Shown here piece after piece: positions 43,274 to 51,627 of a DNA stretch of 64,000 nt. The stretch comes from Saccharopolyspora sp. NFXS83 (GTDB lineage: Bacteria; Actinomycetota; Actinomycetes; Mycobacteriales; Pseudonocardiaceae), in contig NZ_JAPFGB010000008.1 in NCBI RefSeq assembly GCF_026241095.1, positions 62,001 to 126,000 on the forward strand, in the 5' to 3' direction. Each line of letters begins with the position of its first letter. Position 1 is the first letter of the stretch. The position numbers and the translations under genes were made by a program. The notes below the pieces were generated by a model. That model searched no databases, was not told the DNA's origin, and was given only the letters and a program-made list of their open reading frames with translations.

Positions 43274-43540
43274 GTGGACTTGCGACGGGTGTACAGCGGC
43301 GACGGGCCGGTGGCCTACTGGCGTCCGGTGGACGGAGCGCGGCACGCGATGCTCCCGACCGAACGACCGCATCCCGGTCAGCAGCGGAAGTCCTTGTGCG
43401 GCGAGGACATCACCATCACCAAGGCCTCCCCGGAGGACTGGCTGGCGCCGACCTGCGCGGCCTGCTGGGACGCCGCGCGGACCCGCGGGGACGAAGCAGC
43501 TCAGCGCAACGCGCCCGCCGTCAGGCCGCGGACCAAGTAG
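43274..43540 (+). CDS. Small zinc-finger protein
   Basis: The 88-residue protein has YWRPVDGARHAM, then CGEDITITKASPEDWLAPTCAACWDAA, with Cys42, Cys60 and Cys63 and a preceding His as probable zinc ligands. It belongs to the small zinc-finger proteins found beside Scr1-type XRE/DUF397 genes in Pseudonocardiaceae. GTG 43274 follows AGGAGAGGAGAG. Its end overlaps the convergent permease gene by 40 bp. Confidence 0.8.
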   Translation: MDLRRVYSGDGPVAYWRPVDGARHAMLPTERPHPGQQRKSLCGEDITITKASPEDWLAPTCAACWDAARTRGDEAAQRNAPAVRPRTK

Positions 43541-44343
43541 CGCTGCAGCAGCAGGAAGCCGACGACCACGGGGAAGCTGACCGCCAGCGAGGCGGCCATC
43601 ACCTCGTTCCAGTACACCGACGACTCCGTGGAGTACTCCCGTAGCCCCACCGCGAGCGTCCGCGAACCGGCGTCGGTCAGCACCGAGGCGAACAGCGCCT
43701 CGCCCCACGCCGTCATGAACGCGTAGATCAGCACCGCCGCGATGCCGGGCTTCGCCGCGGGCAGCACCACCCGCAGCAAGGTGCCGAGCACCCCCGCTCC
43801 GTCGATCAGCGCCGCCTCGTCGAGGTCCGCGGGCACCGTGTCGAAGTAGCCGACCAGCATCCAGATCGAGAACGGCAACGAGAACGTCAAGTACGTGATG
43901 ATCAACCCGAACAGGTTGCCCTGCAGCAGGATTCCCGTCGCCTGGCCGATCGAGGCGTAGATCAGGTACAGCGGCAGCAGGAACAGGATCCCGGGCAGCA
44001 TCTGCGTGGACAGCACCGCCGCCCGGAACAGGTCGCGACCGGGGAAGCGGTAGCGGCTCACCGCGTAGGCGGCCGGCACCGCGACGAGCACCGACAGCAC
44101 CGCCGAGCTCGCGGCCACCACGGCGCTGTTCGCGAAGTACCCCGCCAAGTCCACGGTGGACCACATGGTGACGAACGCGTCGCCGGTCACCCGCGACGGC
44201 CACCAGGTGAAGCCGTCCCGGACGTCGTCCAGCGGTGTGAACGCGGTGATCGCCATGACGCAGAGCGGCAGCGCGGTGAACAGGCCCAGCCCGCCGAGCC
44301 CGGCGACCCGCAGCACCCGCAGCCAGCGCGGTTCACGTCGCAC
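43501..44343 (-). CDS. Carbohydrate ABC transporter permease (MalG/LacG type)
   Basis: The 280-residue permease has six predicted membrane segments and the EAA motif region DEAALIDGAGVLGTLLRVVLPAAKPGIA that contacts the ATPase. The family feature FANSAVVAASSAVLSVLVAVPAAYAVSRYRF is also present. It overlaps the preceding permease by 11 bp, so the two form one operon with the binding protein and LacI gene. No ATPase gene is in this operon, so an unlinked MsiK-type ATPase is probably shared. Confidence 0.92.
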   Translation of the reverse strand: MRREPRWLRVLRVAGLGGLGLFTALPLCVMAITAFTPLDDVRDGFTWWPSRVTGDAFVTMWSTVDLAGYFANSAVVAASSAVLSVLVAVPAAYAVSRYRFPGRDLFRAAVLSTQMLPGILFLLPLYLIYASIGQATGILLQGNLFGLIITYLTFSLPFSIWMLVGYFDTVPADLDEAALIDGAGVLGTLLRVVLPAAKPGIAAVLIYAFMTAWGEALFASVLTDAGSRTLAVGLREYSTESSVYWNEVMAASLAVSFPVVVGFLLLQRYLVRGLTAGALR

Positions 44344-45250
44344 GCCTGCTCCTCGAAGTCAGGGCGAGCGACAGCGCGACCACCGCCAGCAGGAACAGCA
44401 GCAGCACCGTCGACATCGCCGCGCCCAAGCCGAAGTTCCAGGTCAGGAACGAACTCTGGTACACGTGCACCGAGATCAGGTTCGCCGCCTGCGGCACCGA
44501 CTGGTCGAACAGCACGTACGGGGCGGTGAAGTCGTTGAACGTCCACAGGAACAGCACCAGCACCAGCACCCGCGCCACCGGCCGCAGCATCGGCAGCGTG
44601 ATCAGCCGGAACCGCTGCGCCGGACCGGCGCCGTCCACCTCGGCGGCGTCGTAGAGCTCCACCGGTATCGACTGCAAGCCCGCCATCAGCGCCAGGAACG
44701 CGAACGGCCACAGCCGCCACACCGCCGTCACCACCAGGCTCCAGAACGCGTTCTGTCCCAGCAGCCAGAACTCCTCGCCGCCGAGGCCGAACGCGCGCAG
44801 CGCCGCGTTCACCGCGCCGTCACCGCGATCGAGCATGAACTTCCACACCAGCGCCGCCGTGTAGACCGGCAGCGCGTAGGGCACCAGGAACAAGCCTCGC
44901 ACCAGGAACCGGCCGCGGAACGGGCGCTGCAGCAACGTCGCCGCCGCCAGGCCCAGGCCGAACGACAACGCCACCGCCAGCACCGAGAACGCCGCCGTGA
45001 CGCCGAACGAGCGCAGCAGCTCCGCGCCCACCGCTCCGTCGACGTCCACGGCGACGCGGTAGTTGTCCAGCCCCACGTTCGGCGCCGACGTCCAGTCCCG
45101 CACGAAGAACTGGTTCAGCTCGTGCAGGCTCATCCACAGCCCGCCGAGCATCGGCAGCAGGTGGACCAGGACCTCGAACACCAACGCGGGCGCCAGCAGC
45201 AGGTACGGCACCGACGGCCCGCACGGGACGCGATGCGACCGCGTGGTCAT
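44333..45250 (-). CDS. Carbohydrate ABC transporter permease (MalF type)
   Basis: The 305-residue permease has six membrane segments and EAA region YDAAEVDGAGPAQRFRLITLPMLRPV. It starts with an ATG overlapping the stop of the binding-protein gene (ATGA). It forms the heterodimeric channel with the next permease. The SVHVYQSSFLTWNFGLGAAMSTVLLLF end is typical of MalF-like subunits. Confidence 0.92.
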   Translation of the reverse strand: MTTRSHRVPCGPSVPYLLLAPALVFEVLVHLLPMLGGLWMSLHELNQFFVRDWTSAPNVGLDNYRVAVDVDGAVGAELLRSFGVTAAFSVLAVALSFGLGLAAATLLQRPFRGRFLVRGLFLVPYALPVYTAALVWKFMLDRGDGAVNAALRAFGLGGEEFWLLGQNAFWSLVVTAVWRLWPFAFLALMAGLQSIPVELYDAAEVDGAGPAQRFRLITLPMLRPVARVLVLVLFLWTFNDFTAPYVLFDQSVPQAANLISVHVYQSSFLTWNFGLGAAMSTVLLLFLLAVVALSLALTSRSRRAT

Positions 45251-46599
45251 CCGCTCCCCCCGGCGGCGCGCATCTGCTGCTGCGCCTGCGCCAGCTCGGC
45301 GCGCACCTGCTCGCGCCCCACCGGGCGGTCCGTCGCGGCGCGGGCGAACAGGTCGCGGACGGCGGCGCCCACCGTCGTCTCGAAGCGGCTCTCGTCGGGG
45401 ATCATCGGCACCGGCACCGATTCGTGGGCCAGCAACCGGCCGAACACCGCGGCGTGACCGGTGGAGAACTCCGGTTCGGCGTAGGCGTCCTCGACCACCG
45501 GCAGGCTGCCGTAGCTGCGGTTGAGCTCGACCTGGGTCCGCCTGCTGGTCAGGAACTCCACCAGCCGCAGCGACTCCTCGCGGCGCGGGCTGTCGCGCAG
45601 CACCGCGACGTTGCTGCCGCCGACGTGGCTGCGCACGGGCGATCCACCGGGCGGCAGCGGATCGGGCAGCGGCAACGGGAACACCCCGACATCCTCGCCC
45701 GGCATGCGGCTGTCCACAATGGCCGGAAGGGCGCTGTTCTGCGCGATCAGCATCGCCGCGCGCCCGGCGGTGAACTCCGCGACGGACTCCGGGGCCGAAC
45801 CCACTTCGGCGTCGTCCGCGCGCACCACCCGCCTGCTGCTCATCAGCTCCACGTAGCGCAGCACCGACTCCACCGCCCGCGGCGTCGTGAACGTGGCCGC
45901 GCCGTCCTCGTCGATGAACCGGGCGCCCTGCTGCATGCCGAACAGGAACGCGAAGTGCGCGTTCTGCGTGTAGCTCGCGCCGGGCACGGTCAGCCCCGCG
46001 CGGTCGCCGTCGGTGAGCCGCTCGGCGACGTCGAGGAATTCCGCCCAGCTCTCGGGAATCCGCGTGATCCCCGCCTCGCGGAAGCGCTGCTTGTCGTAGA
46101 ACACCGCGTACGACAACCCGTACAGCGGCACCGAGGCGGGCGGGCGGCCGGGCATGCCCGCCGAACTCATGCTGCTCGCCAAGAACCGGTCGCGACCGCC
46201 CAACCGGTCCAGCAACCGCTCGTCGAACTCGACGAACGCTCCGGTGGCCTGCAACGACGCCGACCAGGTGTTGCCCAGGTCCACCACGTCCGGACCAGTC
46301 CCGGAGGTCGCCGCGCCCAGGATGCGGTTGAGCAGGTCGTTCCAGGGGATCACGTCGACCTCGACGGGAACGCCGGTGTCGCGGGTGAACCTGGCCAGCT
46401 GGGCGCGCAGCACCTCGCGGTCCTGCGCGGTGCTCGCGCCCTGGTTGCTCGCCCAGTACACGAGGCGCCGCGGTTCCGTCCCGCAGCTCGCGAGCGCGCC
46501 CGCCAGCACCAGCAGCACCAGCGCCAGCACTGGGCAGCGCGCGGGCGCCGCGGGGCGTTCTCGCTGGTCGCGCGGGGCCTCGCTCGAACGTGGGAACAC
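45247..46599 (-). CDS. Extracellular solute-binding lipoprotein (family 1)
   Basis: The 450-residue protein has a signal peptide with lipobox LAGALASCG (Cys near residue 38), so it is membrane-anchored outside the cell. It then carries the SBP_bac_1 fold: YWASNQGASTAQDREVLRAQLARFTRDTGVPVEVDVIPWNDLL, VVDLGNTWSASLQATGAFVEFDERL, GMPPRPASVPLYGLSYAVFYDKQRF. It captures an oligosaccharide for the two permeases. It overlaps the first permease start by 4 bp and lies 30 bp after the LacI regulator. The exact sugar is not readable. Confidence 0.92.
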   Translation of the reverse strand: MFPRSSEAPRDQRERPAAPARCPVLALVLLVLAGALASCGTEPRRLVYWASNQGASTAQDREVLRAQLARFTRDTGVPVEVDVIPWNDLLNRILGAATSGTGPDVVDLGNTWSASLQATGAFVEFDERLLDRLGGRDRFLASSMSSAGMPGRPPASVPLYGLSYAVFYDKQRFREAGITRIPESWAEFLDVAERLTDGDRAGLTVPGASYTQNAHFAFLFGMQQGARFIDEDGAATFTTPRAVESVLRYVELMSSRRVVRADDAEVGSAPESVAEFTAGRAAMLIAQNSALPAIVDSRMPGEDVGVFPLPLPDPLPPGGSPVRSHVGGSNVAVLRDSPRREESLRLVEFLTSRRTQVELNRSYGSLPVVEDAYAEPEFSTGHAAVFGRLLAHESVPVPMIPDESRFETTVGAAVRDLFARAATDRPVGREQVRAELAQAQQQMRAAGGSG

Positions 46600-46629
46600 C
46601 GTTGTCTCCTCGTTCTGGCCGTGCTCAAC

Positions 46630-47646
46630 TCATCCGGAGCCGCCCGCCGTGCTCGCCCGCGGGATCAGCACGCGCGGCGGCACGTCCAAGTCGTCGGCGG
46701 CACCGGTCTCGATCAACTCCAGCAGCAGGTGCACCGCCGCCGCGGCATCGTCGGCGACGTCCTGCGACAACGCCGTCACCGGCGGGGTCACCACCCGGCA
46801 CAGCATCGAGTCCTGCCAGGACAGCACCGCCAGATCGGCGGGCACCCGGACGTCCAGTTCCGCGGCGCGGGCGACCGCGGCCACTGCCATCAGGTCATTG
46901 TCGTAGACGATCGCCGTCGGCGGCGGATCCGCGGCGAGAAGTCGCCAAGTGGCTTGTGCCGCACCGGTTTCCGTGGGATCGGCCTCGGCCTTCACCAGGT
47001 CCGTCCCGAGCCGCTCCCGCACCCGCGCGCGCAGCAGCGCGTTGCGCCACCGGGTGTGCTCCAGGTCGAAACCGCCCTGCACGTGGCCGATGCGGGCGTG
47101 GCCGAGCTCAGCCAGGTGCTCCACGACGGCGCGGACCTCGTCGGCGACGGCGAAGCGCAGCACCGCAACGTTCGGCACCCGCTCGTGCTCACCGATGACC
47201 ACCGCGGGCAGCTCCAGCTCGCGCAGCAGCGGCACCCGCGGATCCTCGGTGCGCAGGTCGGTCACGATCACGCCGTCGACGCGGCGCTCGGCCGCCCACT
47301 GCCGGTAGGTGCCGAGCTCGGCGTCCGCGTCGGAGGTCAACGCCACGTTGAGGACCAGGCCGTACTCGGCCAGCGCGGACTCCACGCCCGCCAGCCAGTT
47401 CACCACGGACGGTTCGGCGCGGATCTCCTGCGGCGGGCGCGCCAGCACCAGGCCGATGGTGCCGGTGCGGTCGGCGGCGGGCGTGCGGGCCGGGCCCGCC
47501 GCGTCCCAGCCGAGTTGGGAGGCGACGTCGAGGATGCGTTCCCTGGTGGCCGCCGACACCCCGGCTCGGCCGTTGAGGGCGTAGGACACCGCGGCCTTCG
47601 ACACGCCCACGCGGCGCGCGATGTCGATGATGGTGGGCCGTTTCAC
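46630..47646 (-). CDS. LacI-family transcriptional regulator
   Basis: The 338-residue repressor has the LacI HTH PTIIDIARRVGVSKAAVSYALNGRAGVSAATRERI, then two periplasmic-binding-like domains (TIGLVLARP, DGVIVTDLRTEDP, AVVIGEHERVPNVAVLRF, AIVYDNDLMAVAAVARAAELDVRVPADLAVLSWQD). It leads the operon with the binding protein and permeases and should repress it until sugar is bound. GTG 47646 follows GAGGGGA; the frame runs further upstream without similarity. A LacI-like palindrome at 58636 could be another target. Confidence 0.93.
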   Translation of the reverse strand: MKRPTIIDIARRVGVSKAAVSYALNGRAGVSAATRERILDVASQLGWDAAGPARTPAADRTGTIGLVLARPPQEIRAEPSVVNWLAGVESALAEYGLVLNVALTSDADAELGTYRQWAAERRVDGVIVTDLRTEDPRVPLLRELELPAVVIGEHERVPNVAVLRFAVADEVRAVVEHLAELGHARIGHVQGGFDLEHTRWRNALLRARVRERLGTDLVKAEADPTETGAAQATWRLLAADPPPTAIVYDNDLMAVAAVARAAELDVRVPADLAVLSWQDSMLCRVVTPPVTALSQDVADDAAAAVHLLLELIETGAADDLDVPPRVLIPRASTAGGSG

Positions 47647-47714
47647 CGTGGAATCCCCTCGTAGCCGTGCAGCGAGACGCCAGCGTAGCGAAACGACCGC
47701 GCGGGCGGCCCTCC

Positions 47715-48647
47715 TCAGCCGAGGTTGTCGAGCAGGGGTTCCGCGGCGTCGGTGACGACTTCGGACGCCTCCGAGTAGCTCTTCGAGGACGGCTGGGTGG
47801 ACAGCAACGCCACCGCGTAGCGGCGGTCCGGGCCGATCAGGCCGCTGCTGTGCACCGCGCGCAGGCCGTCCTCGCAGCACATCCAGCCCGCCTTCACCGC
47901 CACCGGCCGCTGCGACTCCTTCAAGCCGTAGCCCTGGTCGAACCCCTCGGCCGCCGTGCGCGGTGCCGCGTCCAGCGGCCCGAGGATCAACGAGCGCTCC
48001 GCCTCCGGCAACGTCGGGACCTGCCCCAGGAGGGTGGCGACGTCCCGCGCGGAGGTCTGCGTATCGCCCCAGTTGCCCGGTACCGCAGGAGGCCGGGTCC
48101 GGGTGAGCCCGTAGCGGACCGCCAGCCTCGAAATCGCGCCGGCGCCGTCGAACCGATCCCACAACGCGTTCATCGCGGCGTCATCGCTGACCGCGAGCGA
48201 GCGGCGGATCAGGTCGACGTCCGCACCCGAGACCGGCATGCCCTCGGAGCGGCGCCGCGCCACGTCGACGGCCACGAACAGCTTCGACAGCGACGCCGTG
48301 TCGATGCGGTCGTCGGCGTGCTCGCCACCGATGACCTCACCTGATCCGCGATCCAGCACCGCCACCGCGACGGTGCTGCCGGAGAGCTCGTCGGCGTCCG
48401 AATCGACCTCGCGGACCACGTCGCGCACCACCGGGTTGGTGCTCGGCCGCGGCGGATGCGCCTGCGGCTTCGGGTATCCCACGCGGGACACCCACCACGG
48501 GCCCGAATCGGCCTCCGTCGACCTGCTGCCGACGGTCGGCCCGCAGGCCGCGCCGAACAGCACCACTACCAGGAACAGGCAGCCGAGCACCGCGGGCTGC
48601 CGACGAGTTCGTGCGGGGGTGCGCTGCCAACGATCGGAATCATCCAT
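47715..48647 (-). CDS. Beta-lactamase-like serine hydrolase lipoprotein
   Basis: The 310-residue protein has a signal peptide and lipobox (LFLVVVLFGAACG, Cys near 35), so it is exported and lipid-anchored. It then shows the class A beta-lactamase/transpeptidase fold: TASLSKLFVAVDVA (Ser-x-x-Lys), a SDN-like AVSDDAAMNALW, and KAGWM in place of KTG. The altered SDD and KAG motifs suggest it is not an efficient beta-lactamase. It resembles mycobacterial LppW-like proteins. Monocistronic, no clear promoter. Confidence 0.85.
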   Translation of the reverse strand: MDDSDRWQRTPARTRRQPAVLGCLFLVVVLFGAACGPTVGSRSTEADSGPWWVSRVGYPKPQAHPPRPSTNPVVRDVVREVDSDADELSGSTVAVAVLDRGSGEVIGGEHADDRIDTASLSKLFVAVDVARRRSEGMPVSGADVDLIRRSLAVSDDAAMNALWDRFDGAGAISRLAVRYGLTRTRPPAVPGNWGDTQTSARDVATLLGQVPTLPEAERSLILGPLDAAPRTAAEGFDQGYGLKESQRPVAVKAGWMCCEDGLRAVHSSGLIGPDRRYAVALLSTQPSSKSYSEASEVVTDAAEPLLDNLG

Positions 48648-48740
48648 GAGGAGCCCATAACGTCGAAACCCGGCGGGAAGCTCCGGGCTATCGAACGCGC
48701 CCTCAGGACGGTAACGCCGTCACGAGCTCGATCGCAGAAC

Positions 48741-49070
48741 TCAGCCGCCCTTGCGGTTCTCGCCCAGCTCCTGCTCGATCGGGTTCGCCGGGGCCTCGCG
48801 CTGGTGCTCGGCGACCCCCGGCCGGACGTTCTGCCGGTCCTGCCTCGCCTTGTCCGAATCGGACTGGCCCTCTTCGTCGGCCTTGTCCAGCGGCACCGAG
48901 CGCACCACCTCGGTGAGGTTCTCGTACTCGGCCGGGGGCATCGCCCGCAACGCGTCCACCGTGCCCTCGTCCACGCCGTTGCTGCGGGCGTAGTCGAGGA
49001 GCTGTTCCTTGTCCGCCGGGAAATCCACCGCCGACAGGGACTTCTTCAACGTCTCGCGCGTCGTGGTCAT
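48741..49070 (-). CDS. DUF2795 protein
   Basis: The 109-residue protein has TLKKSLSAVDFPADKEQLLDYARSNGVDEGTVDALRAMPPAEYENLTEVVRSVP, the DUF2795 pattern that makes a small helical domain. A charged, disordered tail follows. ATG 49070 follows GAGAGGGAGCC. It is the last gene of a PfpI/Vms1-like operon, 16 bp after the previous stop. Function unknown, probably stress-related by context. Confidence 0.85.
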   Translation of the reverse strand: MTTTRETLKKSLSAVDFPADKEQLLDYARSNGVDEGTVDALRAMPPAEYENLTEVVRSVPLDKADEEGQSDSDKARQDRQNVRPGVAEHQREAPANPIEQELGENRKGG

Positions 49071-49086
49071 GTTCGGCTCCCTCTCG

Positions 49087-50208
49087 TCAGCTCGTGGCGT
49101 AGCGCAGGACCGCGCCGATCCCGTCGGTGAGCTCCACCTTCTCCGGATCGACCAGCACCAGGTCCGCGTCGGTGCCGGCCGCCGCCCACACCACGGCGGC
49201 GCTGGCCGGGGCGTGACCGGGACTGGAGACACCCATGTCGGTGAGCTCCCGCTCGTCGAGCGCGACCTGGTTCGGCACCGGGCCCACGTGCAGCCACGAC
49301 ACCGACTCCGGGCGCCCCCACAGCACCGTGCGCACCTGCCCCCGCTGCAACGCCTCGACGACCGGGCGCCAGCCTTCGACGGCGCGCTCGTGCCTGCCGC
49401 GCTGCTGCTCGAACTCGCGCACCGCGTCGTCCACGTGCGCGGTCACCGCCGAGTCCACGGTGTCGGCGACCTCCCGGCGCAGGCCTTCGCCGGAGGCGTT
49501 GCGGTCCGGGTACCCGGACTCCGTCTGCACCGTGCGGTCCCGGACGCCGCCCGGCAGGTTCTCGTGCACCAGCTTGCGCTGCTTCGGGTCACCGGCGAGC
49601 ACCACGACCTCGGCGCCGACGCGCATGGCCTGCTTGCCGATCTCCTCGGCCGCTTCCTTGGCGTTGTGCAGCCACTGCTCCTCGACGGCGTTCTGGAAGC
49701 GCTGCTCGTTCTCGTCGTTCGCGCCCGTGCGCGCCTTGTGCACCGGGTGATCGCCGCCCTGCACCTTGCGCGTGCGCGGCTCGGCGCCCGCCGCGACGAT
49801 CGTGAGCTCCGCTTCGACGTGGTCGACCAGCGCCACCACGTGCGGGATGCGCGACGCCCGCAACCGCAGGTACGGCAGCAGGTGCGGCAACGTCCCGAAG
49901 TGCACCTTCTCGTCGTCGGCGGCGTCGGTGGGCGGCTGCGGCAGCTCCTCGCCGAACACCACCTCGCCGCCGGTGGCGACGAGGACCTGACCGCGCTGGC
50001 CGATGCGGTACTCGTGGCGGTCCACGGTCTCGTCGAGCGCGCGCAGCGTCTGCTCGTCCGCGCCCGCGGTCGCGAGCTGCTCCCTGGCCGAGCGCCAGCG
50101 CAACTGCACCGCCTTCGCCGCGTCCTCGGCGTCCGCCGAAGTGTCCAGGTACACGGTCGCGAACGGTCCTTGATATCCGTAGACGTCTTGCAGGAACGCG
50201 AGTTTCAT
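49087..50208 (-). CDS. Vms1/Rv2629-family (eRF1-fold) protein
   Basis: The 373-residue protein matches the Rv2629/baeRF group related to eRF1 and Vms1. Early stretches are FLQDVYGYQGPFATVYLDTSADAEDAAKAVQLRWRSAREQL and DRHEYRIGQRGQVLVATGGEVVFGEELPQPPTDAADDEKVHFGTLPHLLPYLRLRA. A central region with VVALVDHVEAELTIVAAG and a long helix, AVEEQWLHNAKEAAEEIGKQAMRVGAEVVVLAGDPKQRKLVHENLP, follows. ATG 50208 follows GAGGAGTGG. Such proteins may act on stalled ribosomes, an inference from Vms1. It is in an operon with PfpI and DUF2795 genes. Confidence 0.87.
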   Translation of the reverse strand: MKLAFLQDVYGYQGPFATVYLDTSADAEDAAKAVQLRWRSAREQLATAGADEQTLRALDETVDRHEYRIGQRGQVLVATGGEVVFGEELPQPPTDAADDEKVHFGTLPHLLPYLRLRASRIPHVVALVDHVEAELTIVAAGAEPRTRKVQGGDHPVHKARTGANDENEQRFQNAVEEQWLHNAKEAAEEIGKQAMRVGAEVVVLAGDPKQRKLVHENLPGGVRDRTVQTESGYPDRNASGEGLRREVADTVDSAVTAHVDDAVREFEQQRGRHERAVEGWRPVVEALQRGQVRTVLWGRPESVSWLHVGPVPNQVALDERELTDMGVSSPGHAPASAAVVWAAAGTDADLVLVDPEKVELTDGIGAVLRYATS

Positions 50209-50237
50209 CGGCCACTCCTCTGCTCTGCCACGCCGGT

Positions 50238-50810
50238 TCACGCGCTGCGCGCTTGTGCGCGGTGCTTGCCCTCCGCGATCTCTTCGACGACCTTCGCGCA
50301 GAACGCGGGGAGGTCGCCCGGGTTCCGGCTGGTCACGAGGCCGGAGTCCACGACCACTTCCTCGTCGACCCACTCGGCACCCGCGTTGCGCAGATCGGTG
50401 CGCAGGCTCGGGTAGGACGTGACCCGGCGACCGCGCACCACGTCGGCCTCCACCAGCAGCCACGGCGCGTGGCAGATCGCGGCGACCGGTTTCTGCAGCG
50501 CGAAGAACCCACCCGCGAACCGGACCGCGTCCGGAACCCGGCGCAACGCGTCCGGGTTCGCCACCCCGCCGGGCAGCACCAGCGCGTCGTACTCGTCCGG
50601 CTCCGCCTCGGTGACGACCTTGTCCACGGGGAACGTGTCGGCCTTCTCCAAGTGGTCGCGCCCCTGCACCGAACCGGGTTGCAGCGACACCAGTTCCGGG
50701 CGGCCACCCGCCTGCTCCACGGCTCGCCACGGCTCGGTCAGCTCCACCTGCTCAATGCCGTCCTGCGCCACCAGGAAAGCGACCTTGGCGCCGTTCAGGT
50801 CCGCGCTCAT
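50238..50810 (-). CDS. DJ-1/PfpI-family protein (type 1 glutamine amidotransferase-like)
   Basis: The 190-residue protein has VAFLVAQDGIEQVELTEPW, DALVLPGGVANPDALR, and the nucleophile elbow AAICHAPWLLVEADVV with Cys113 and the neighbouring His. This is the YhbO/PfpI type (protease or glyoxalase-like repair). The ATG at 50810 follows GGGAGGTGCGAGTG. It heads the three-gene operon with the Vms1-like and DUF2795 genes, so a stress-repair role is likely. Confidence 0.9.
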   Translation of the reverse strand: MSADLNGAKVAFLVAQDGIEQVELTEPWRAVEQAGGRPELVSLQPGSVQGRDHLEKADTFPVDKVVTEAEPDEYDALVLPGGVANPDALRRVPDAVRFAGGFFALQKPVAAICHAPWLLVEADVVRGRRVTSYPSLRTDLRNAGAEWVDEEVVVDSGLVTSRNPGDLPAFCAKVVEEIAEGKHRAQARSA

Positions 50811-51029
50811 CACTCGCACCTCCCACGGGGGTCGCGGCGGGCCGTTCGCGCCTCGCCGCTCAGCCGTGCCCTACCCGGCGCACCCCGGCGGCAAACCGCG
50901 GGGGGCGGCGAGCGCGCCCCCGCGACGCGGCATTCGAGGCCGGTGGAGATCTGGCGGCTCGCATCGTGACCACACCCCCGGACCGGCGGTTAAGGTGACC
51001 GGGCCAGCCACGATCAAGGAGCCGGACCC

Positions 51030-51488
51030 ATGCGCCCAGGCGACACCGTCGACGACTTCGCCCTGCCCGACCAGCACGGCACCGAACGCAAGCTCTCCGA
51101 GCTGCTCGGCAACGGCACCGTGGTGCTGTTCTTCTACCCCGCGGCGATGACCTCCGGCTGCACCGCGGAGAGCTGCCACTTCCGCGACCTGTCCGCGGAG
51201 TTCGCCGAGCTCGGCGCGCACCCCGTCGGCATCAGCACCGACACCGTCGCCAAGCAGGCGACGTTCGCGCAGACCCACTCGTTCGACTACCCGCTGCTGT
51301 CCGACCGCGAAGGCGTCGTCGCCCGGCAGTTCGGCGTGAAGCGCCGCTTCGGCCCGCTACCGGTCAAGCGCCACACCTTCGTCATCGGCTCGGACCGGGT
51401 CGTGCTGGAAGTGGTGCGCAGCGAGTTCAACATGGCCTCCCACGCCGACACCGCGCTGACCTTCCTCCGGGACGAGCGCGGCGCCTGA
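51030..51488 (+). CDS. bcp: Peroxiredoxin (BCP/PrxQ type)
   Basis: The 152-residue thiol peroxidase has peroxidatic Cys44 and resolving Cys49 in PAAMTSGCTAESCHFRDL. Phe/Tyr before Cys and the downstream STDTVAKQATFAQTHSFDYPLLSDREGVVARQFGV are typical. It reduces hydroperoxides with thioredoxin. ATG follows AAGGAGCCGGACCC. It stands alone, divergent from the PfpI operon. Confidence 0.93.
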   Translation: MRPGDTVDDFALPDQHGTERKLSELLGNGTVVLFFYPAAMTSGCTAESCHFRDLSAEFAELGAHPVGISTDTVAKQATFAQTHSFDYPLLSDREGVVARQFGVKRRFGPLPVKRHTFVIGSDRVVLEVVRSEFNMASHADTALTFLRDERGA

Positions 51489-51627
51489 GCGGGCGCGACC
51501 GGTCAGCCCTCCGCCCGGTGGAATCGAGCCGGACGAGGCGAGCCCGGGCGCTCCCCCCGGCGAGGGGCCGTGCGTCCACCTCCGGAGCCGAGGACGGCGA
51601 ATTCCGCTTCGCCGCCCCGGCCACGGC

